A DNA stretch of 64,000 bases, taken from positions 296,443 through 360,442 of the forward strand of contig NZ_FOBU01000002.1 in the NCBI RefSeq assembly GCF_900109915.1, in the 5' to 3' direction. The stretch's first letter is position 1; each line of letters starts with the position of its first letter. The position numbers and the translations under genes are program-made. This document shows positions 8,916 through 19,886 of this stretch, in pieces. The notes below the pieces were generated by a model. The model was not told where the DNA came from. It saw only the letters and a program-made list of their open reading frames with translations, and made no database searches. This stretch comes from Luteibacter sp. UNCMF331Sha3.1. Its GTDB lineage: Bacteria > Pseudomonadota > Gammaproteobacteria > Xanthomonadales > Rhodanobacteraceae.

Positions 8916-10742
8916 ATGGCATCCCGGATCGAAGACTACGCGATGCTCGGCAACTGCCGTAGCGCGGCACTGGTGGCCCGGAACGGGTCGATCGACTGGG
9001 CATGCCTTCCGCGATTCGATTCGGCGTCGAGCTTCGCGGCACTGATCGGCGACGAGGACAACGGTCGCTGGCGCGTCGCGCCCGCGGATCCCGATGCGAC
9101 GTGCACCCGTCGTTACATCGACGGCAGCCTCGTGCTGGAGACCGAGTGGCAAACCGCCACCGGTCGCGCGCGCGTGACCGACTTCATGCCGATGGCCGGC
9201 GACGAGGTCGGCATCGCGCGCATCGTCGAGGGCATCGAGGGGCGCGTGGATTTCGAAACCGTGCTGACCATCCGCTTCGATTACGGCAACGCGGTGCCCT
9301 GGGTGAGTCGCGTCGACGACGAAACCACCACGGCGGTCGCCGGACCGGATCTGCTGGCGATCCGCAGCCCGGTGTCGTTCGAAGGCGAGGGCATGCACAG
9401 CACGTCGCGCTTCGCGGTGGGGCAGGGCGAGTCCGTGCCCTTCATGCTGACATGGGGTCCGTCGCACCTGCCGCCGCCGGCGCCACGCGACGCGTCCGCC
9501 GCGCTCGACGAGACGCTCGCCTTCTGGAAGGACTGGTCGGCCCGCTGCAACGATTCCGGCGAATGGAGCGACATCGTGCGCCGTTCGCTCGTGGTGCTGA
9601 AGGGCCTCAGTTACCTGCCGACCGGGGGCATCGTCGCCGCGCCGACGACGTCGCTGCCGGAGCAGCTCGGCGGCCAGCGCAACTGGGACTACCGGTTCTG
9701 CTGGGCGCGCGATGCCACGTTCGTCCTCTCCGCGCTCGTCAACGCCGGTTACCACGACGAGGCCAGCGCATGGCGCGACTGGGTGCGTCGCGCGGTGGCC
9801 GGCTCGCCGGGTCAGCTGCAGGTGCTCTACGGCCTGGCCGGCGAACGTCGCCTCGAGGAATTCGAGGTGCCGTGGCTGGCGGGGTACGAGGGGTCGAAGC
9901 CGGTACGCATCGGCAACGCCGCCTCGGTGCAGTTCCAGCTCGACATCTTCGGCGAACTGGTCGGGGCGTTCGCCCACGCCATCCGCCACGGCGTCACGCT
10001 GCAACCGGAAGCCGACGAGGTGCAGGCCGTGTTCCTCGAGCACCTGGAGCAGATCTGGCGCTCGCCGGACGAAGGCATCTGGGAGATCCGCGGCGAGCCG
10101 CGTCATTTCGTGCACTCGAAGGTGATGGCCTGGCTCGCGTTCCAGCGCGCCGCGGAGCAGGACAGGCAAGGCCGCGATCCCGCTTTCACCCGCCGCTGGC
10201 AGGCGGTGGCCGACGAGATCCGTGCCGACATCCTCGCCAAGGGTGTCGACCCCGAACGCGGGTGTTTCACCCAGTCGTACGGTTCGAAAGAACTCGATGC
10301 CAGCCTGCTGCTCGTCACGCTCACCGATTTCCTGCCACCCGACGATCCACGCATCGCCGCGACGGTCCGGGCGATCGAAGAGGATCTGCTGGTGGAGGGC
10401 TTCGTCCGTCGCTACGACACGCGCAGCGGTGTGGACGGACTGCCGCCGGGCGAGGGCGAGTTCCTGCCGTGCAGCTTCTGGCTGGTGGAGAACTACGTGC
10501 TCCTCGGTCGCCTGGACGAAGCGCGCGCGCTGTTCGTGCGCCTCGCCGGGCTGACGAACGACCTCGGCCTGCTCGCGGAGGAGTACGATCCCCGTTCGAA
10601 GCGGCTGCTGGGCAATTTCCCACAAGCCTTTTCGCACGTGGCGTTGATTAATGCCGCTTTCTCCCTCGCGCACGGTTACAGCGCGACGGCGGATGTCCAC
10701 GCCACCCCCGAATCCCTCGATCCCCAAGGAGTACGTGCATGA
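8916..10742 (+). CDS. Glycoside hydrolase family 15 protein (glucoamylase/trehalase-like)
   Basis: A 608-residue cytoplasmic GH15-type enzyme with no signal peptide. It starts [20 protein letters not shown], the standard start of this bacterial subgroup, followed by an N-terminal beta-sandwich region to about residue 215 and an (alpha/alpha)6 catalytic barrel with the diagnostic [19 protein letters not shown] near residue 252. A second acidic motif appears near [19 protein letters not shown]. Members hydrolyse alpha-glucosidic bonds, and several actinobacterial relatives are trehalases; the substrate here is not decidable. Its TGA overlaps the zwf ATG (ATGA), so glucose released inside the cell and zwf would be co-expressed, feeding the pentose phosphate/Entner-Doudoroff routes. 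Confidence 0.9.
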   Translation: MASRIEDYAMLGNCRSAALVARNGSIDWACLPRFDSASSFAALIGDEDNGRWRVAPADPDATCTRRYIDGSLVLETEWQTATGRARVTDFMPMAGDEVGIARIVEGIEGRVDFETVLTIRFDYGNAVPWVSRVDDETTTAVAGPDLLAIRSPVSFEGEGMHSTSRFAVGQGESVPFMLTWGPSHLPPPAPRDASAALDETLAFWKDWSARCNDSGEWSDIVRRSLVVLKGLSYLPTGGIVAAPTTSLPEQLGGQRNWDYRFCWARDATFVLSALVNAGYHDEASAWRDWVRRAVAGSPGQLQVLYGLAGERRLEEFEVPWLAGYEGSKPVRIGNAASVQFQLDIFGELVGAFAHAIRHGVTLQPEADEVQAVFLEHLEQIWRSPDEGIWEIRGEPRHFVHSKVMAWLAFQRAAEQDRQGRDPAFTRRWQAVADEIRADILAKGVDPERGCFTQSYGSKELDASLLLVTLTDFLPPDDPRIAATVRAIEEDLLVEGFVRRYDTRSGVDGLPPGEGEFLPCSFWLVENYVLLGRLDEARALFVRLAGLTNDLGLLAEEYDPRSKRLLGNFPQAFSHVALINAAFSLAHGYSATADVHATPESLDPQGVRA

Positions 10743-12532
10743 GCCAAGCCCAACCGAAGCGCGCCACGTCCCGCGCTCATCCGGCCGACCCGTGTACCGT
10801 CGTCATTTTCGGCGCCGCCGGCGACCTCACGAGCCGCCTCGTCGTGCCTGCGCTCTACAACATGCGCCGCACCGGTCTGTTGTCCGACAACTTCAACGTG
10901 ATCGGCTTCAACCACGGCAAGATGACCGACAACGCGTGGCGGGGCAGCCTGCGCACGTCGCTGGAGCGCTTCGTCTCGAACTCGGGCGGCAAGCTCGACG
11001 AGGAAGCCTGGGGCTGGCTGAGCGGCCAGATGAGCTACCACGCCGGCGACTTCGACGACCTCTCGGCGTTCCAGAGCCTTGGCGTGAAGCTGCGCGACGC
11101 CGAGCGCCGGCGCGGTACGAAGGGCAACGTGCTGTTCTACCTCGCCACGCCGGAGCGCTTCTTCGGCGACGTCATCGAGAAGCTGCGCGACGCGGGCCTG
11201 GTCGACGACGGCGGCCACGACGGTCCGTTCTGGCGCCGCGTGATCATCGAAAAGCCGTTCGGTCACGACCTCGCCTCGGCCCATTCGCTCAACGAGCGCA
11301 TCCTGAAGGTGCTGCGCGAGGACCAGATCTATCGCATCGACCATTTCCTCGGCAAGGAAACGGTGCAGAACATCATGGCGTTCCGCTTCGCCAACGGCCT
11401 GTTCGAGCCGATCTGGAACCGCGACCGCATCGACCACGTGCAGATCACCGTCGCCGAAACCGTCGGTGTCGAGCGCCGTGGTTCGTTCTACGAGCAGACC
11501 GGCGCACTGCGCGACATGGTGCCCAACCACCTGTTCCAGCTGCTCGCGATGGTCGCGATGGAGCCGCCGACCTCCTTCGACGCCGAAGCCGTGCGCACGC
11601 GCAAGGCCGAGACGATCGAGGCCATCCGGCCGATCCAGCCCGAAGACGCCGTGCGCGGTCAGTACGGGCCCGGCGCCGTGAACGGCCAGCTGGCGATTTC
11701 CTACCGCGACGAGCCGAACGTCGCGCCGGATTCGGTCACGGAGACGTTCGTGGCGATGAAGCTGTCGATCGACACCTGGCGCTGGTCGGGCGTGCCGTTC
11801 TACCTGCGCACCGGCAAGCACATGGGCCGGCGTACCACCGAGATCGCGATCCGCTTCAAGTCCGCGCCGTTCGCGCCGTTCCGCGGCACCGGGATGGACG
11901 CCTTCGGTCCGGACTGGCTCGTGCTGCAGATCCAGCCCGACGAGGGCATCTCGCTGCAGTTCGACGTCAAGCGGCCCGGCCCGCGCGTCGAGCTCGCGCC
12001 CGTCCGCATGGATTTCAAGTACGCCGACTGGTTCCGCGCCGAGCCGAACGTGGGCTACGAAACGCTGCTCTACGACTGCATGACCGGCGACGCGACGCTC
12101 TTCCAGCGTGCCGACATGGTCGAAGCCTGCTGGCGCGCGGTGCAGCCGATCCTCGACGACTGGGCGCAGCGCTCCCCGGCCGACTTCCCGAACTATGCGT
12201 CCGGCAGCGCGGGTCCGGCGTCGGCGGACACGTTGCTGGCGCTCGGGGGCCGTTCGTGGCGCCCGCTGAACACGTCGACGGAGCCGACATCGCGTCGTGC
12301 GGCGAAGCCGAAGGTCGACACGGCGCCTGCGGAGAACGCGCCGGTGCGTCGGGCCGCGAAGAAGGGCGCGGCGGTCAGGAAGGCCCTGCGCAGCACATCG
12401 GTCAAGAAGGCCGTGCCGGCGAAGAAGGCGACCGCCAAGAAAGTGGCGACCAAGAAGGCGGCACCGAAGAAGGCGGCGGCGAAGAAGCTGGTCGCCAGCA
12501 AGACGGCCACGGCACGGCGGCGCGGGAAGTAA
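10739..12532 (+). CDS. zwf: Glucose-6-phosphate dehydrogenase with Lys/Ala-rich tail
   Basis: A 597-residue enzyme; family members are usually about 490. Residues 1-500 are a complete G6PDH: dinucleotide-binding loop [10 protein letters not shown] near 25, EKPFGHDL near 174, and the substrate-binding signature [13 protein letters not shown] near 200 with its conserved lysine. It oxidises glucose-6-phosphate to 6-phosphogluconolactone with NADP+. After about residue 505 comes a 93-residue basic extension with at least six KKA/KKV repeats ([20 protein letters not shown]) resembling histone H1/AlgP-type tails. Translation is coupled to the GH15 gene by an ATGA overlap, with AAGGAG eleven bases upstream. 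A perfect-stem palindrome follows the stop codon. Confidence 0.93.
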   Translation: MSQAQPKRATSRAHPADPCTVVIFGAAGDLTSRLVVPALYNMRRTGLLSDNFNVIGFNHGKMTDNAWRGSLRTSLERFVSNSGGKLDEEAWGWLSGQMSYHAGDFDDLSAFQSLGVKLRDAERRRGTKGNVLFYLATPERFFGDVIEKLRDAGLVDDGGHDGPFWRRVIIEKPFGHDLASAHSLNERILKVLREDQIYRIDHFLGKETVQNIMAFRFANGLFEPIWNRDRIDHVQITVAETVGVERRGSFYEQTGALRDMVPNHLFQLLAMVAMEPPTSFDAEAVRTRKAETIEAIRPIQPEDAVRGQYGPGAVNGQLAISYRDEPNVAPDSVTETFVAMKLSIDTWRWSGVPFYLRTGKHMGRRTTEIAIRFKSAPFAPFRGTGMDAFGPDWLVLQIQPDEGISLQFDVKRPGPRVELAPVRMDFKYADWFRAEPNVGYETLLYDCMTGDATLFQRADMVEACWRAVQPILDDWAQRSPADFPNYASGSAGPASADTLLALGGRSWRPLNTSTEPTSRRAAKPKVDTAPAENAPVRRAAKKGAAVRKALRSTSVKKAVPAKKATAKKVATKKAAPKKAAAKKLVASKTATARRRGK

Positions 12533-12546
12533 CGGCTTCCGGTCCT

Positions 12547-12584
12547 CCCCTTGCAGGAGTCGCCATGGCGGCTCCTGCAAGGGG
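12547..12584. repeat. 38-base near-perfect palindrome after zwf
   Basis: Arms CCCCTTGCAGGAG (12547-12559) and CTCCTGCAAGGGG (12572-12584) are exact complements, and the middle CGCCATGGCG is itself palindromic, leaving one unpaired position on each side. The GCAGGAG head resembles the GTAGGAG/GTGGGAG REP heads, so it may be a REP variant. No T-run follows (next bases are gcggcggccc), so it is not a classical intrinsic terminator, but it may stop 3' exonucleases or support Rho-dependent ending of the GH15-zwf transcript. Confidence 0.7.
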
Positions 12585-13137
12585 CGGCGGCCCGCGGCAG
12601 ATACAAAAAAACTCGCCGCTTCCGGCGCGTGAATCTTCGCTGCATCGCAGCAATCCCGGCGACGCCGACGCGCGACCCGGCAATATCCCCTGAAAAGTGC
12701 TTTCCGTCCGGTGCTTTAGGACGATCCATCGTGCCTCTGGGGAGGGCATGGATCGATCCAAACCGGTAAGCGGCTATGGCGCACCGCAGTATTTTCGATA
12801 TTTCCTAAACCACTTAATATTCAATGCTTTGCATGGTGGTCGTCAGCTTTAGATCGAGTTAAATTATCAGTTGACAACGTTGTCAGCGGGCTCTGAGAAT
12901 CCTTCGGTCACACCGCTGAAACACCCATGCGCGACGCGTTTCACGCCCCGGCCCTCTCGGACCGGCGGCTCGCGGCAGGGGCGACGGCGGTGACGCATCC
13001 AACGGGACGAACGGCACTGACGCGGACGGGATATCCGCGCGGGGGGCGTACGTCCCGGCGATCAGATCCCCGCAGGGACGGGTACGGCCGCGAAAGCGGG
13101 CGTGTTTCGTCCTGTATTCCTTCCCCAGGAGACTTAC
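12585..13137 (+). promoter_or_regulatory. Control region upstream of the mannosidase operon
   Basis: A 550-base gene-free stretch. It holds an imperfect hairpin at 12723-12754 (GATCCAT...ATGGATC with paired GCCTC/GAGGGC inside), then a markedly AT-rich segment at 12790-12870 that stands out from its GC-rich surroundings and is the natural promoter site, then the operator palindrome at 12872-12885, and a long GC-rich leader of about 240 bases before the receptor start. Small open frames in the leader (for example from 12927) have no protein-like composition. I see no tRNA, known riboswitch or terminator. Confidence 0.6.
12872..12885. promoter_or_regulatory. LacI-type operator palindrome
   Basis: TGACAACGTTGTCA is a perfect 14-base palindrome with a central CG, the usual symmetry of LacI/GalR-family operators. 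It overlaps a perfect TTGACA hexamer at 12871-12876; the spacing-matched position downstream (12894-12899, tgagaa) is a poor -10, so promoter placement is uncertain. Location just upstream of a glycan-uptake operon supports sugar-responsive repression. No LacI-family gene is in the window, so the regulator would act from elsewhere. Confidence 0.6.
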
Positions 13138-15753
13138 GTGAATCACCGCATCAGCGCGCTTTCCATGGCCATCATGGCCGGCCTGTTCGCCACGGGCAGC
13201 GCCGTCGCCCAGGACGCGGGCACCACGCCCCCGGCCACCCAGACGCCCGCCGCCGCCCAGACCGACGCCGCCAATCTCGAAGGCGTGACCGTCACCGGCA
13301 TCCGCGCGAGCCTGCAGAAGTCGCTCGACCTCAAGCGCAACTCCGATTCGATCGTCGACGCGATCTCCGCGGAAGACGTGGGCAAGTTCCCGGACACGAA
13401 CGTCGCCGAGTCGCTCTCCCACCTGCCGGGCCTCAGCGTCGACCGCAACTTCGGCGAAGGCGACAAGGTCAGCATCCTGGGCACCGATCCGGCGCTGAAC
13501 CGCCTGCTGCTCAACGGCCAGACCGTCGCGTCGACCAACTGGACGTCGGATCCGAACAACCCAGACAGCCGTTCGTTCAACTACAGCCTGCTCGCGTCGG
13601 AAATCATCGGTAACGCCCAGGTCTACAAGACCCCGCAGGCGAACATCGACGAAGGCAGCATCGGCGGTACCGTCATCGTCAACACGCGTCGTCCGCTCGA
13701 CCTGCCGGCGAACACGCTGACGGGCAGCGTCAGCTACGGGTACAACGATCGCGCTGACAAGGGCAAGCCGAACGCGTCGCTGCTGTACAGCTGGAAGAAC
13801 AAGGAAAGCACCTTCGGCGTCATCGGTTCGCTGATGCACTCCGATCGCATCATCGATCGCCAGGGCACCGAGATCTTCGGCTACCAGCGCGTCAACGATC
13901 CGACCGACACGAACCCGGACCACCAGTTCAACCCGGCCGTCGTGCCGCCGAACGCGCAGGGCGTGTACCCGACCGCGATCAACACGGCGTGGTTCCAGCA
14001 GCGCCGCACGCGCGACGGCGTGTCGACCGGCCTGCAGTGGAAGCCGAACGACGCGTTCGAACTGAACTTCACCGGCCTGTACGTCACCGAGAAGTTCAAC
14101 AACTTCAACCAGAGCCACTACGGCGAATGGTCCGGCTCGGCCGCCAACGCCACGGCGCTGGGCTTCAACAACGGCGTCGCGACGAGCGGCAGCTACAACG
14201 CCAACACGTCGACCTACCTCGACGGTTACGAGCGCGATTCGACCGTGAACACGGGCGTCGCCAACCTGCGCGCCGACTGGTTCGGCGACGGCTGGACCGC
14301 GTCGAGCCAGATCGGCTACACCGGCTCCACGGGCGGTTCGGATGGCATCTGGAACACGCAGTTCCAGGGCTTCGGCGGTTTCGACTGGAACCTCAAGGGC
14401 CAGCATCCGCAGATCAACTACAACAACGCCGACAACCCGACGGCGATGCTCCTGCACGGTGCCGGCTACAGCTACGCGCCGAGCTACGATCGCGAGCGTT
14501 ACTTCCAGGCCGACTTCTCGCACGACGTGAGCTGGGGCCCGCTGAACCAGATCGAGGTCGGCATCAAGGCGACCAACCACATCGACGGCCAGGACGCTTA
14601 CGCGGCCCGCCTGCCGTCGCAGGACGGCAGCGGCCTGTCGCTCAACGACTTCGCGCACGGCGGCACGCCTGGCGGTTACCTCGACGGCCTCAGCTCGGCC
14701 GGCAACATGGGTGACTGGACGACGATCGATCCGGGCCTGATGAAGGCGTACATCCAGCAGCTCAAGAACGGCACCGTCTCGCTCGATCCGAAGGCCACGT
14801 ACAGCGTGGTCGAGCAGAACCGCGCGTTCTACATCCAGGGCGATTTCGCCGGCGACGACTACCGCGGCAACCTCGGCGTACGCTACTTCCGCACCCGCGA
14901 TACCGTGGACGGCTACAACGCCATCGGTGGCGACACCTACGGTCCGGTCAACAAGCGCAGCGCGTATCACGACTGGCTGCCGTCGTTCAACATCGCCTAC
15001 GACGCGACCGACAGCCTGACGCTGCGTTTCGCCGCCGCCAAGGCCGTGGCCCGTCCGCGCTACCAGCAGATGACGCCGTACGTCGCGCTCGACGACCGCA
15101 CGCTGACCGGTTCGCGTGGCAACACCGATCTCGGCCCGTACAAGTCGACCAACTACGACGCCTCGGCCGAGTGGTACTTCTCGGAGAACAGCGTGCTCGC
15201 CGCCGAGCTGTTCTTCCGTCGCATCTCGGGCTACATCCTCAACACCAACGTCGCCGAGACGCATTACAACCTGACCAACCTGCGTGACGACGTGTACCAG
15301 ATGCAGGTGCCGATCAACGCCGGTGTCGCCAAGGTCAAGGGCGCGTCGATCAGCTACCAGCAGAACTTCCGCTACGGCTTCGGCATGCTGGCGAACTACA
15401 CGTACTCCGACGCGGACACCAGCAACGACTTCCCGCTGCCGTACAACTCGAAGAACTCGTTCAACCTGTCGCCGTTCTACGAGAAGGGTCCGTGGAGCGC
15501 GCGCCTGACCTACAGCTGGCGTTCGTCGTACTTCACCTCGATCGCGCAGCTGCAGTCGCAGCAGATCACGGGCATCTTCCGTCAGCTCGATGCCTCGGTC
15601 GGCTACCAGATCAACGACCACATCCGTGTGTCGCTGGACGCCACCAACCTGCTCGACGAGACCTACTTCGTCTACAACAACACCCCGGCGCAGCCGCTCA
15701 ACGCCTATAAGAACGGTCGCACCTACACCGTCACGATGGGCTTCAAGCTGTGA
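13138..15753 (+). CDS. TonB-dependent receptor for a glycan (mannosidase operon)
   Basis: An 871-residue outer-membrane receptor. GTG 13138 is chosen as start because AGGAG lies six bases upstream and it opens a proper signal peptide (NHRISALSMAIMAGLFATGSAVAQ region). After an Ala/Pro/Thr-rich linker comes LEGVTVTGIRASLQKSLDLK, then the plug domain (AESLSHLPGLSVDR, LNGQTV, QANIDEGSIGGTVIVNTRRP) and a 22-strand barrel ending YTVTMGFKL. The TIGR01782-type layout is common among Xanthomonadales sugar receptors. It imports ligand with TonB-ExbB energy. It overlaps the GH2 gene start, so it probably takes up the mannose-containing glycans processed by the three hydrolases downstream. The ligand is inferred from context only. 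Confidence 0.93.
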   Translation: MNHRISALSMAIMAGLFATGSAVAQDAGTTPPATQTPAAAQTDAANLEGVTVTGIRASLQKSLDLKRNSDSIVDAISAEDVGKFPDTNVAESLSHLPGLSVDRNFGEGDKVSILGTDPALNRLLLNGQTVASTNWTSDPNNPDSRSFNYSLLASEIIGNAQVYKTPQANIDEGSIGGTVIVNTRRPLDLPANTLTGSVSYGYNDRADKGKPNASLLYSWKNKESTFGVIGSLMHSDRIIDRQGTEIFGYQRVNDPTDTNPDHQFNPAVVPPNAQGVYPTAINTAWFQQRRTRDGVSTGLQWKPNDAFELNFTGLYVTEKFNNFNQSHYGEWSGSAANATALGFNNGVATSGSYNANTSTYLDGYERDSTVNTGVANLRADWFGDGWTASSQIGYTGSTGGSDGIWNTQFQGFGGFDWNLKGQHPQINYNNADNPTAMLLHGAGYSYAPSYDRERYFQADFSHDVSWGPLNQIEVGIKATNHIDGQDAYAARLPSQDGSGLSLNDFAHGGTPGGYLDGLSSAGNMGDWTTIDPGLMKAYIQQLKNGTVSLDPKATYSVVEQNRAFYIQGDFAGDDYRGNLGVRYFRTRDTVDGYNAIGGDTYGPVNKRSAYHDWLPSFNIAYDATDSLTLRFAAAKAVARPRYQQMTPYVALDDRTLTGSRGNTDLGPYKSTNYDASAEWYFSENSVLAAELFFRRISGYILNTNVAETHYNLTNLRDDVYQMQVPINAGVAKVKGASISYQQNFRYGFGMLANYTYSDADTSNDFPLPYNSKNSFNLSPFYEKGPWSARLTYSWRSSYFTSIAQLQSQQITGIFRQLDASVGYQINDHIRVSLDATNLLDETYFVYNNTPAQPLNAYKNGRTYTVTMGFKL

Positions 15754-18428
15754 TGCGCCGCGCGTCGCTGGTGCTGGTGGCCTGGCTCGTCGCTGGCGTC
15801 GCCAGCGCGGCCACGCCGGTGGAGAAAGATCTCTCCGCCGGCTGGCGCTTCCGGCTGGCCTCCGAAGGAAAGGCGGACGCGTTCCGCGGTACTTCGGGTG
15901 GCCTCACCGTGGCAAAGGCCTGCGACGCGCACTGCAAGTCGTTCACGGATTGGCAGCCGGCACACGTGCCGGGTGCCGTCCAGACGGACCTGCTCGCACT
16001 GGGACGGGTCGAGGACCCGTTCTGGCGCGACAACGAGGCGGCCCTGCAATGGGTCGGCCTCTCCGACTGGGATTACACGCTGGACTTCGACGTCGACGCG
16101 GCCACGCTCAAGCGGGGCCACGTCGATCTCGTTTTCGACGGCCTCGACACGTTCGCCGAGGTCACGCTCAACGGGAAGAAAGTGCTCGCCGCGGACAACA
16201 TGTTCCGCCAGTGGCGCCTCCCGGTGAAGAACACGCTCCGCGCGGGGAGCAACACGCTCACCGTGCACCTGCAATCCCCGATCGCCCGGCTGCAGCCGTG
16301 GCTGATGAAGCAGCCGTATTCGCTGCCGGGTGAATTCGATACCGTCTTCGGCGACGAGCCGAAGGGCAAGCAGACATCCAACTACGTTCGCAAGGCGAAC
16401 TATCAGTACGGCTGGGACTGGGGTCCGCGCATCGTCACGCTCGGCATCTGGCGCCCGGTGCGCCTCGAAAGCTGGGACGCCGTCCGCGTGGCGGACTTTC
16501 ACATCGCCCAGCAGTCCGTCGACGCCGACGCGGCGAAGCTCGCGGCGCAGTTCGACGTGCGCGCCGACAAGGCCGGCACCCTGACGCTCGCCGTCGCGTG
16601 GACGGGGCCGGACGGCAGGCAGGGCGTCGAAAAGCGCGACGTGCCCGTCAAGGCCGGCGAGAACCACGTCGAGGTGCCCGTCGCCATCGACCGGCCGCAG
16701 CGCTGGTGGCCCGTCGGTTACGGCGAGCCGAACCTCTACCGTTTCCACGGCAGCGTGTCCGCCGGTGGCGAGACGCTGGCCGAAGCCGATCGCGAGACCG
16801 GCCTGCGCAAGGTCCAGCTGCGTCGCGACAAGGACCAGTGGGGCAGGAGCTTCGCGTTCGTGGTCAATGGCGTGCCCATCTTCGCCAAGGGCGCCAACCT
16901 CATCCCGTACGACGCCTTTCCCTCGCGCGTCACGACCGCGCGCCTCGAGGCCATCCTTCGCTCCGCGAAGGACGCCAACATGAACATGCTGCGCATGTGG
17001 GGCGGCGGCACGTACCAGGACGACGCGTTCTACGCGGCGGCCGATCGCATGGGCCTGATGATCTGGCAGGACTTCATGTTCGGCGGTGCGATCACGCCCT
17101 ATGACGACGCTTTCCGCGAGAACACCCGCATCGAGGCGATCGAACAGGTGACGCGCCTGCGCGACCATCCGTCGATCGTGCTGTGGGCCGGCAACAACGA
17201 AGTGCAGACCGGCTGGGAGTCGTGGCCGAACCGCGACGACTTCCGCCAGTACATCAACGCCGACGAGGTGCGTCGCGTGGAAGACGGCATGCGCGAGCTG
17301 TTCGGCACGACGCTGCGCAAGGTCGTCACCACGCTGTCGCCCGACGTACCTTATTGGGCGAGCTCGCCCAGCACGGATTACGAACGCGAAGCGAACGTGC
17401 TCGACGACGGCGACTACCACTACTGGAAGGTCTGGTCCGGCTCCGAGCCGATCGCGAACTACCTCGACGTCACGCCACGCTTCCAGTCCGAGTACGGCCT
17501 GCAGTCGTTCCCGGTGATGGCCACGATCAAGGCCTTCGCGACGGCGGAAGACATGCAGCCCGAGTCGAAGGTGATGCGGGCCCACCAGAAGTTCGCCAAC
17601 GGCGACGGCAATCAGCGCCTTCTGCTGTACATCCGCGCGGAATACGGCGAGCCGAAGGACTTTCCGTCGTTCGTTTACCTGAGCCAGGTGATGCAGGCCG
17701 AAGGGATCGAGCTCGCCGCCGAACACCTGCGCAGCGCGCGTCCGCAGAGCATGGGCTCGCTGTATTGGCAGTTGAACGACGTGTGGCCCGGCGCGTCCTG
17801 GGCGAGCGTCGACTACTTCAACCGCTGGAAGGCGCTGCAGTTCCATGCGAAGCGCTTCTACGCGCCGGTCGACGTCGTGCCGTTGCGTCGCGGCACGCGC
17901 ACCGAGGTGTTCGCCGTTTCGGACCGCACGAGCGACTTCGACGCCACGCTGCGCACCCGCGTCTACGACATGGGCGGCAAGCTCCTGCGCGAGACGAGCC
18001 AGCCCGCGCGCACGGCCGCGCTCGCCAGCACGAAGGTGGCGACGCTCGACGACGCCGCGCTGCTGAAGGGCGCCGACCCGCGCAAGACGGTCGTGGCGTT
18101 CGACCTGCTCGAACAGGGCAAGCCGGCGGCGCACCATCTGCTCTACTTCGGCGCGGCGCGCACGCTCGCACTGCCGACGCCGGAGCTTTCCACGAAACTT
18201 CGTAACGATGGCGATCGCATCGTGCTCACCGTGACCGCGAAACGCCTCGCGCGCGCGGTGTGGGTCGACACCGGCGATCTCGACGTCCGCCTGTCCGACA
18301 ACGCGTTCGACCTGTTGCCCGGCGAAAGTGTCGACATCGTCATGGAAGGCAACGTTGATATCGATACGCTTCGCCGCACATTGAATGTACGCTCCCTGGT
18401 CGATGCCCTGAAGGAAGCCACGCCGTGA
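15753..18428 (+). CDS. GH2 beta-mannosidase, exported
   Basis: About 891 residues, with a Sec signal peptide ([19 protein letters not shown]). GH2 architecture: jelly-roll sugar-binding domain (about 25-200), immunoglobulin-like domain, TIM-barrel (about 300-620), and C-terminal sandwich domains. The acid/base motif [15 protein letters not shown] carries the GNNE that marks beta-mannosidases within GH2, and [11 protein letters not shown] holds the expected nucleophile Glu. It would cleave the Man-beta-1,4-GlcNAc bond of the N-glycan core or mannan oligosaccharides, in the periplasm. ATG 15753 shares one base with the receptor stop (TGATG); a GTG at 15750 is an alternative. Its own stop overlaps the GH125 start. 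Confidence 0.93.
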   Translation: MRRASLVLVAWLVAGVASAATPVEKDLSAGWRFRLASEGKADAFRGTSGGLTVAKACDAHCKSFTDWQPAHVPGAVQTDLLALGRVEDPFWRDNEAALQWVGLSDWDYTLDFDVDAATLKRGHVDLVFDGLDTFAEVTLNGKKVLAADNMFRQWRLPVKNTLRAGSNTLTVHLQSPIARLQPWLMKQPYSLPGEFDTVFGDEPKGKQTSNYVRKANYQYGWDWGPRIVTLGIWRPVRLESWDAVRVADFHIAQQSVDADAAKLAAQFDVRADKAGTLTLAVAWTGPDGRQGVEKRDVPVKAGENHVEVPVAIDRPQRWWPVGYGEPNLYRFHGSVSAGGETLAEADRETGLRKVQLRRDKDQWGRSFAFVVNGVPIFAKGANLIPYDAFPSRVTTARLEAILRSAKDANMNMLRMWGGGTYQDDAFYAAADRMGLMIWQDFMFGGAITPYDDAFRENTRIEAIEQVTRLRDHPSIVLWAGNNEVQTGWESWPNRDDFRQYINADEVRRVEDGMRELFGTTLRKVVTTLSPDVPYWASSPSTDYEREANVLDDGDYHYWKVWSGSEPIANYLDVTPRFQSEYGLQSFPVMATIKAFATAEDMQPESKVMRAHQKFANGDGNQRLLLYIRAEYGEPKDFPSFVYLSQVMQAEGIELAAEHLRSARPQSMGSLYWQLNDVWPGASWASVDYFNRWKALQFHAKRFYAPVDVVPLRRGTRTEVFAVSDRTSDFDATLRTRVYDMGGKLLRETSQPARTAALASTKVATLDDAALLKGADPRKTVVAFDLLEQGKPAAHHLLYFGAARTLALPTPELSTKLRNDGDRIVLTVTAKRLARAVWVDTGDLDVRLSDNAFDLLPGESVDIVMEGNVDIDTLRRTLNVRSLVDALKEATP

Positions 18429-19861
18429 ACCCAAGTCGTCGCAATCTCGTCAAATGGCTCTCGCTCGTTCCCGGCGTCGCGATGGCGGCGGGCGTGAGCA
18501 TCCGCGCCGATGCCGCGCCCCGTTTCGCGACGAAGCGTCCGCCGCTGGCGAAGCGCAAGTTCACGAGCGAATCGGTCGAGGCACTCATCGCGTCGACGAA
18601 GAAGAAGATCGCCGACCCCGAGCTGGCGTGGCTCTTCGAGAACTGCTTCCCGAACACGCTCGATACGACCGTGGAGCTCGGCAAACTCGACGGCTACGAC
18701 GACACCTTCGTGGTGACCGGCGACATCGACGCCATGTGGCTGCGCGATTCCTCCGCGCAGGTGTGGCCGTACCTGCCGCTGACCGCGAAGGACGATAAGC
18801 TCCGCAAGCTGTTCCGCGGCCTGATCCGTCGCCAGGCACGCTGCATCGCCATCGATCCGTACGCCAACGCCTTCCTGCCCGATCCGCGCGGCAAGAGCGA
18901 GCTCGACTGGGCGCAGGCCGACATCACGGACATGCGTCCCGGCGTGGCCGAGCGCAAGTGGGAAATCGATTCGCTCTGCTACCCGGTGCGCCTCGCGCAC
19001 GGTTACTGGCAGACCACGGGCGACCGCGAGCCGTTCGACGACGCGTGGCGCGCATCGACGCAGCTGATCGTCAAGACGTTCCGCGAGCAGCAGCGCAAGG
19101 ACGGCCACGGGCCGTATCACTTCCAGCGCCAGTCGCCGAAGCCCACCGAGAGCCAGTTCCTCGACGGCTACGGTCAGCCGACGCGTCCGGTGGGCCTGAT
19201 CCACGCGATGTTCCGTCCGTCGGACGACGCGACGGTGTATCCGTTCAACATCCCCGGCAACCTGTTCGCGGTGGTGACGCTCCGTCGCCTCGCGCAGATG
19301 CACGGCACGCTCTTCGGCGACCAGGCGTTCGCCAACGAGTGCAACGCGATGGCCGACGAGATCGCCGCCGCGCTCGATCAGCACGGCACGATCAAGGGCG
19401 AGAAGGGCGAGCACTGGGCCTATGAAGTCGACGGCTACGGCAACACGCTCTTCATGGACGACGCGAACGTGCCGAGCCTTCTCGCGCTGCCGTACCTCGA
19501 GTGCACGCCGCGCGACGCGCGTTACGCGCGCACCCGCGACGCCGTCTGGAGCACGGAGAACCCGTACTTCTTCAAGGGCACGGCGGGTGAAGGCATCGGC
19601 GGCCCGCACGAAGGCCTGCGCATGATCTGGCCGATGTCGATCATGATGAAGGCCTTCACGACCGACGACACCGCCGAGATCCGCCAGTGCCTGCACTGGC
19701 TGAAGACGACCCACGCCGGCACGGGCTTCATGCACGAAGCCTTCGACCAGGACGACCCGAAGAACTTCACGCGTTCGTGGTTCGCCTGGGCCAACACCCT
19801 CTTCGGCGAGCTGATCGTCCACCTCGCCGACAAACATCCCGAGACCCTGCGACGCGTCTGA
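18425..19861 (+). CDS. GH125 exo-alpha-1,6-mannosidase, Tat-exported
   Basis: A 478-residue member of GH125 (formerly DUF1237). N-terminus [23 protein letters not shown] is a twin-arginine (Tat) signal. Recognisable family blocks include [21 protein letters not shown] (about 100), [33 protein letters not shown], and [21 protein letters not shown]125 enzymes remove terminal alpha-1,6-mannose by inversion. The GTG start overlaps the GH2 stop (GTGA) and follows AAGGAAG, so translation is coupled. With GH2 and GH92 this completes removal of alpha-1,2/1,3-, alpha-1,6- and beta-1,4-mannose. Confidence 0.93.
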   Translation: MNPSRRNLVKWLSLVPGVAMAAGVSIRADAAPRFATKRPPLAKRKFTSESVEALIASTKKKIADPELAWLFENCFPNTLDTTVELGKLDGYDDTFVVTGDIDAMWLRDSSAQVWPYLPLTAKDDKLRKLFRGLIRRQARCIAIDPYANAFLPDPRGKSELDWAQADITDMRPGVAERKWEIDSLCYPVRLAHGYWQTTGDREPFDDAWRASTQLIVKTFREQQRKDGHGPYHFQRQSPKPTESQFLDGYGQPTRPVGLIHAMFRPSDDATVYPFNIPGNLFAVVTLRRLAQMHGTLFGDQAFANECNAMADEIAAALDQHGTIKGEKGEHWAYEVDGYGNTLFMDDANVPSLLALPYLECTPRDARYARTRDAVWSTENPYFFKGTAGEGIGGPHEGLRMIWPMSIMMKAFTTDDTAEIRQCLHWLKTTHAGTGFMHEAFDQDDPKNFTRSWFAWANTLFGELIVHLADKHPETLRRV

Positions 19862-19886
19862 CGCGTCGCGACAGAAGGAGCGATTC

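Noticed and set aside
12883-15621. Long minus-strand open frame (about 900 codons) opposite the TonB-dependent receptor
   Set aside because: It mirrors third-position GC bias of the real gene; composition is Val/Arg/Asp-rich with no recognisable domain, and the plus-strand product is unmistakable.
15723-18434. Long minus-strand open frame opposite the GH2 gene
   Set aside because: Antisense shadow of a high-GC gene; no domains, no ribosome-binding site, overlaps a clear beta-mannosidase.
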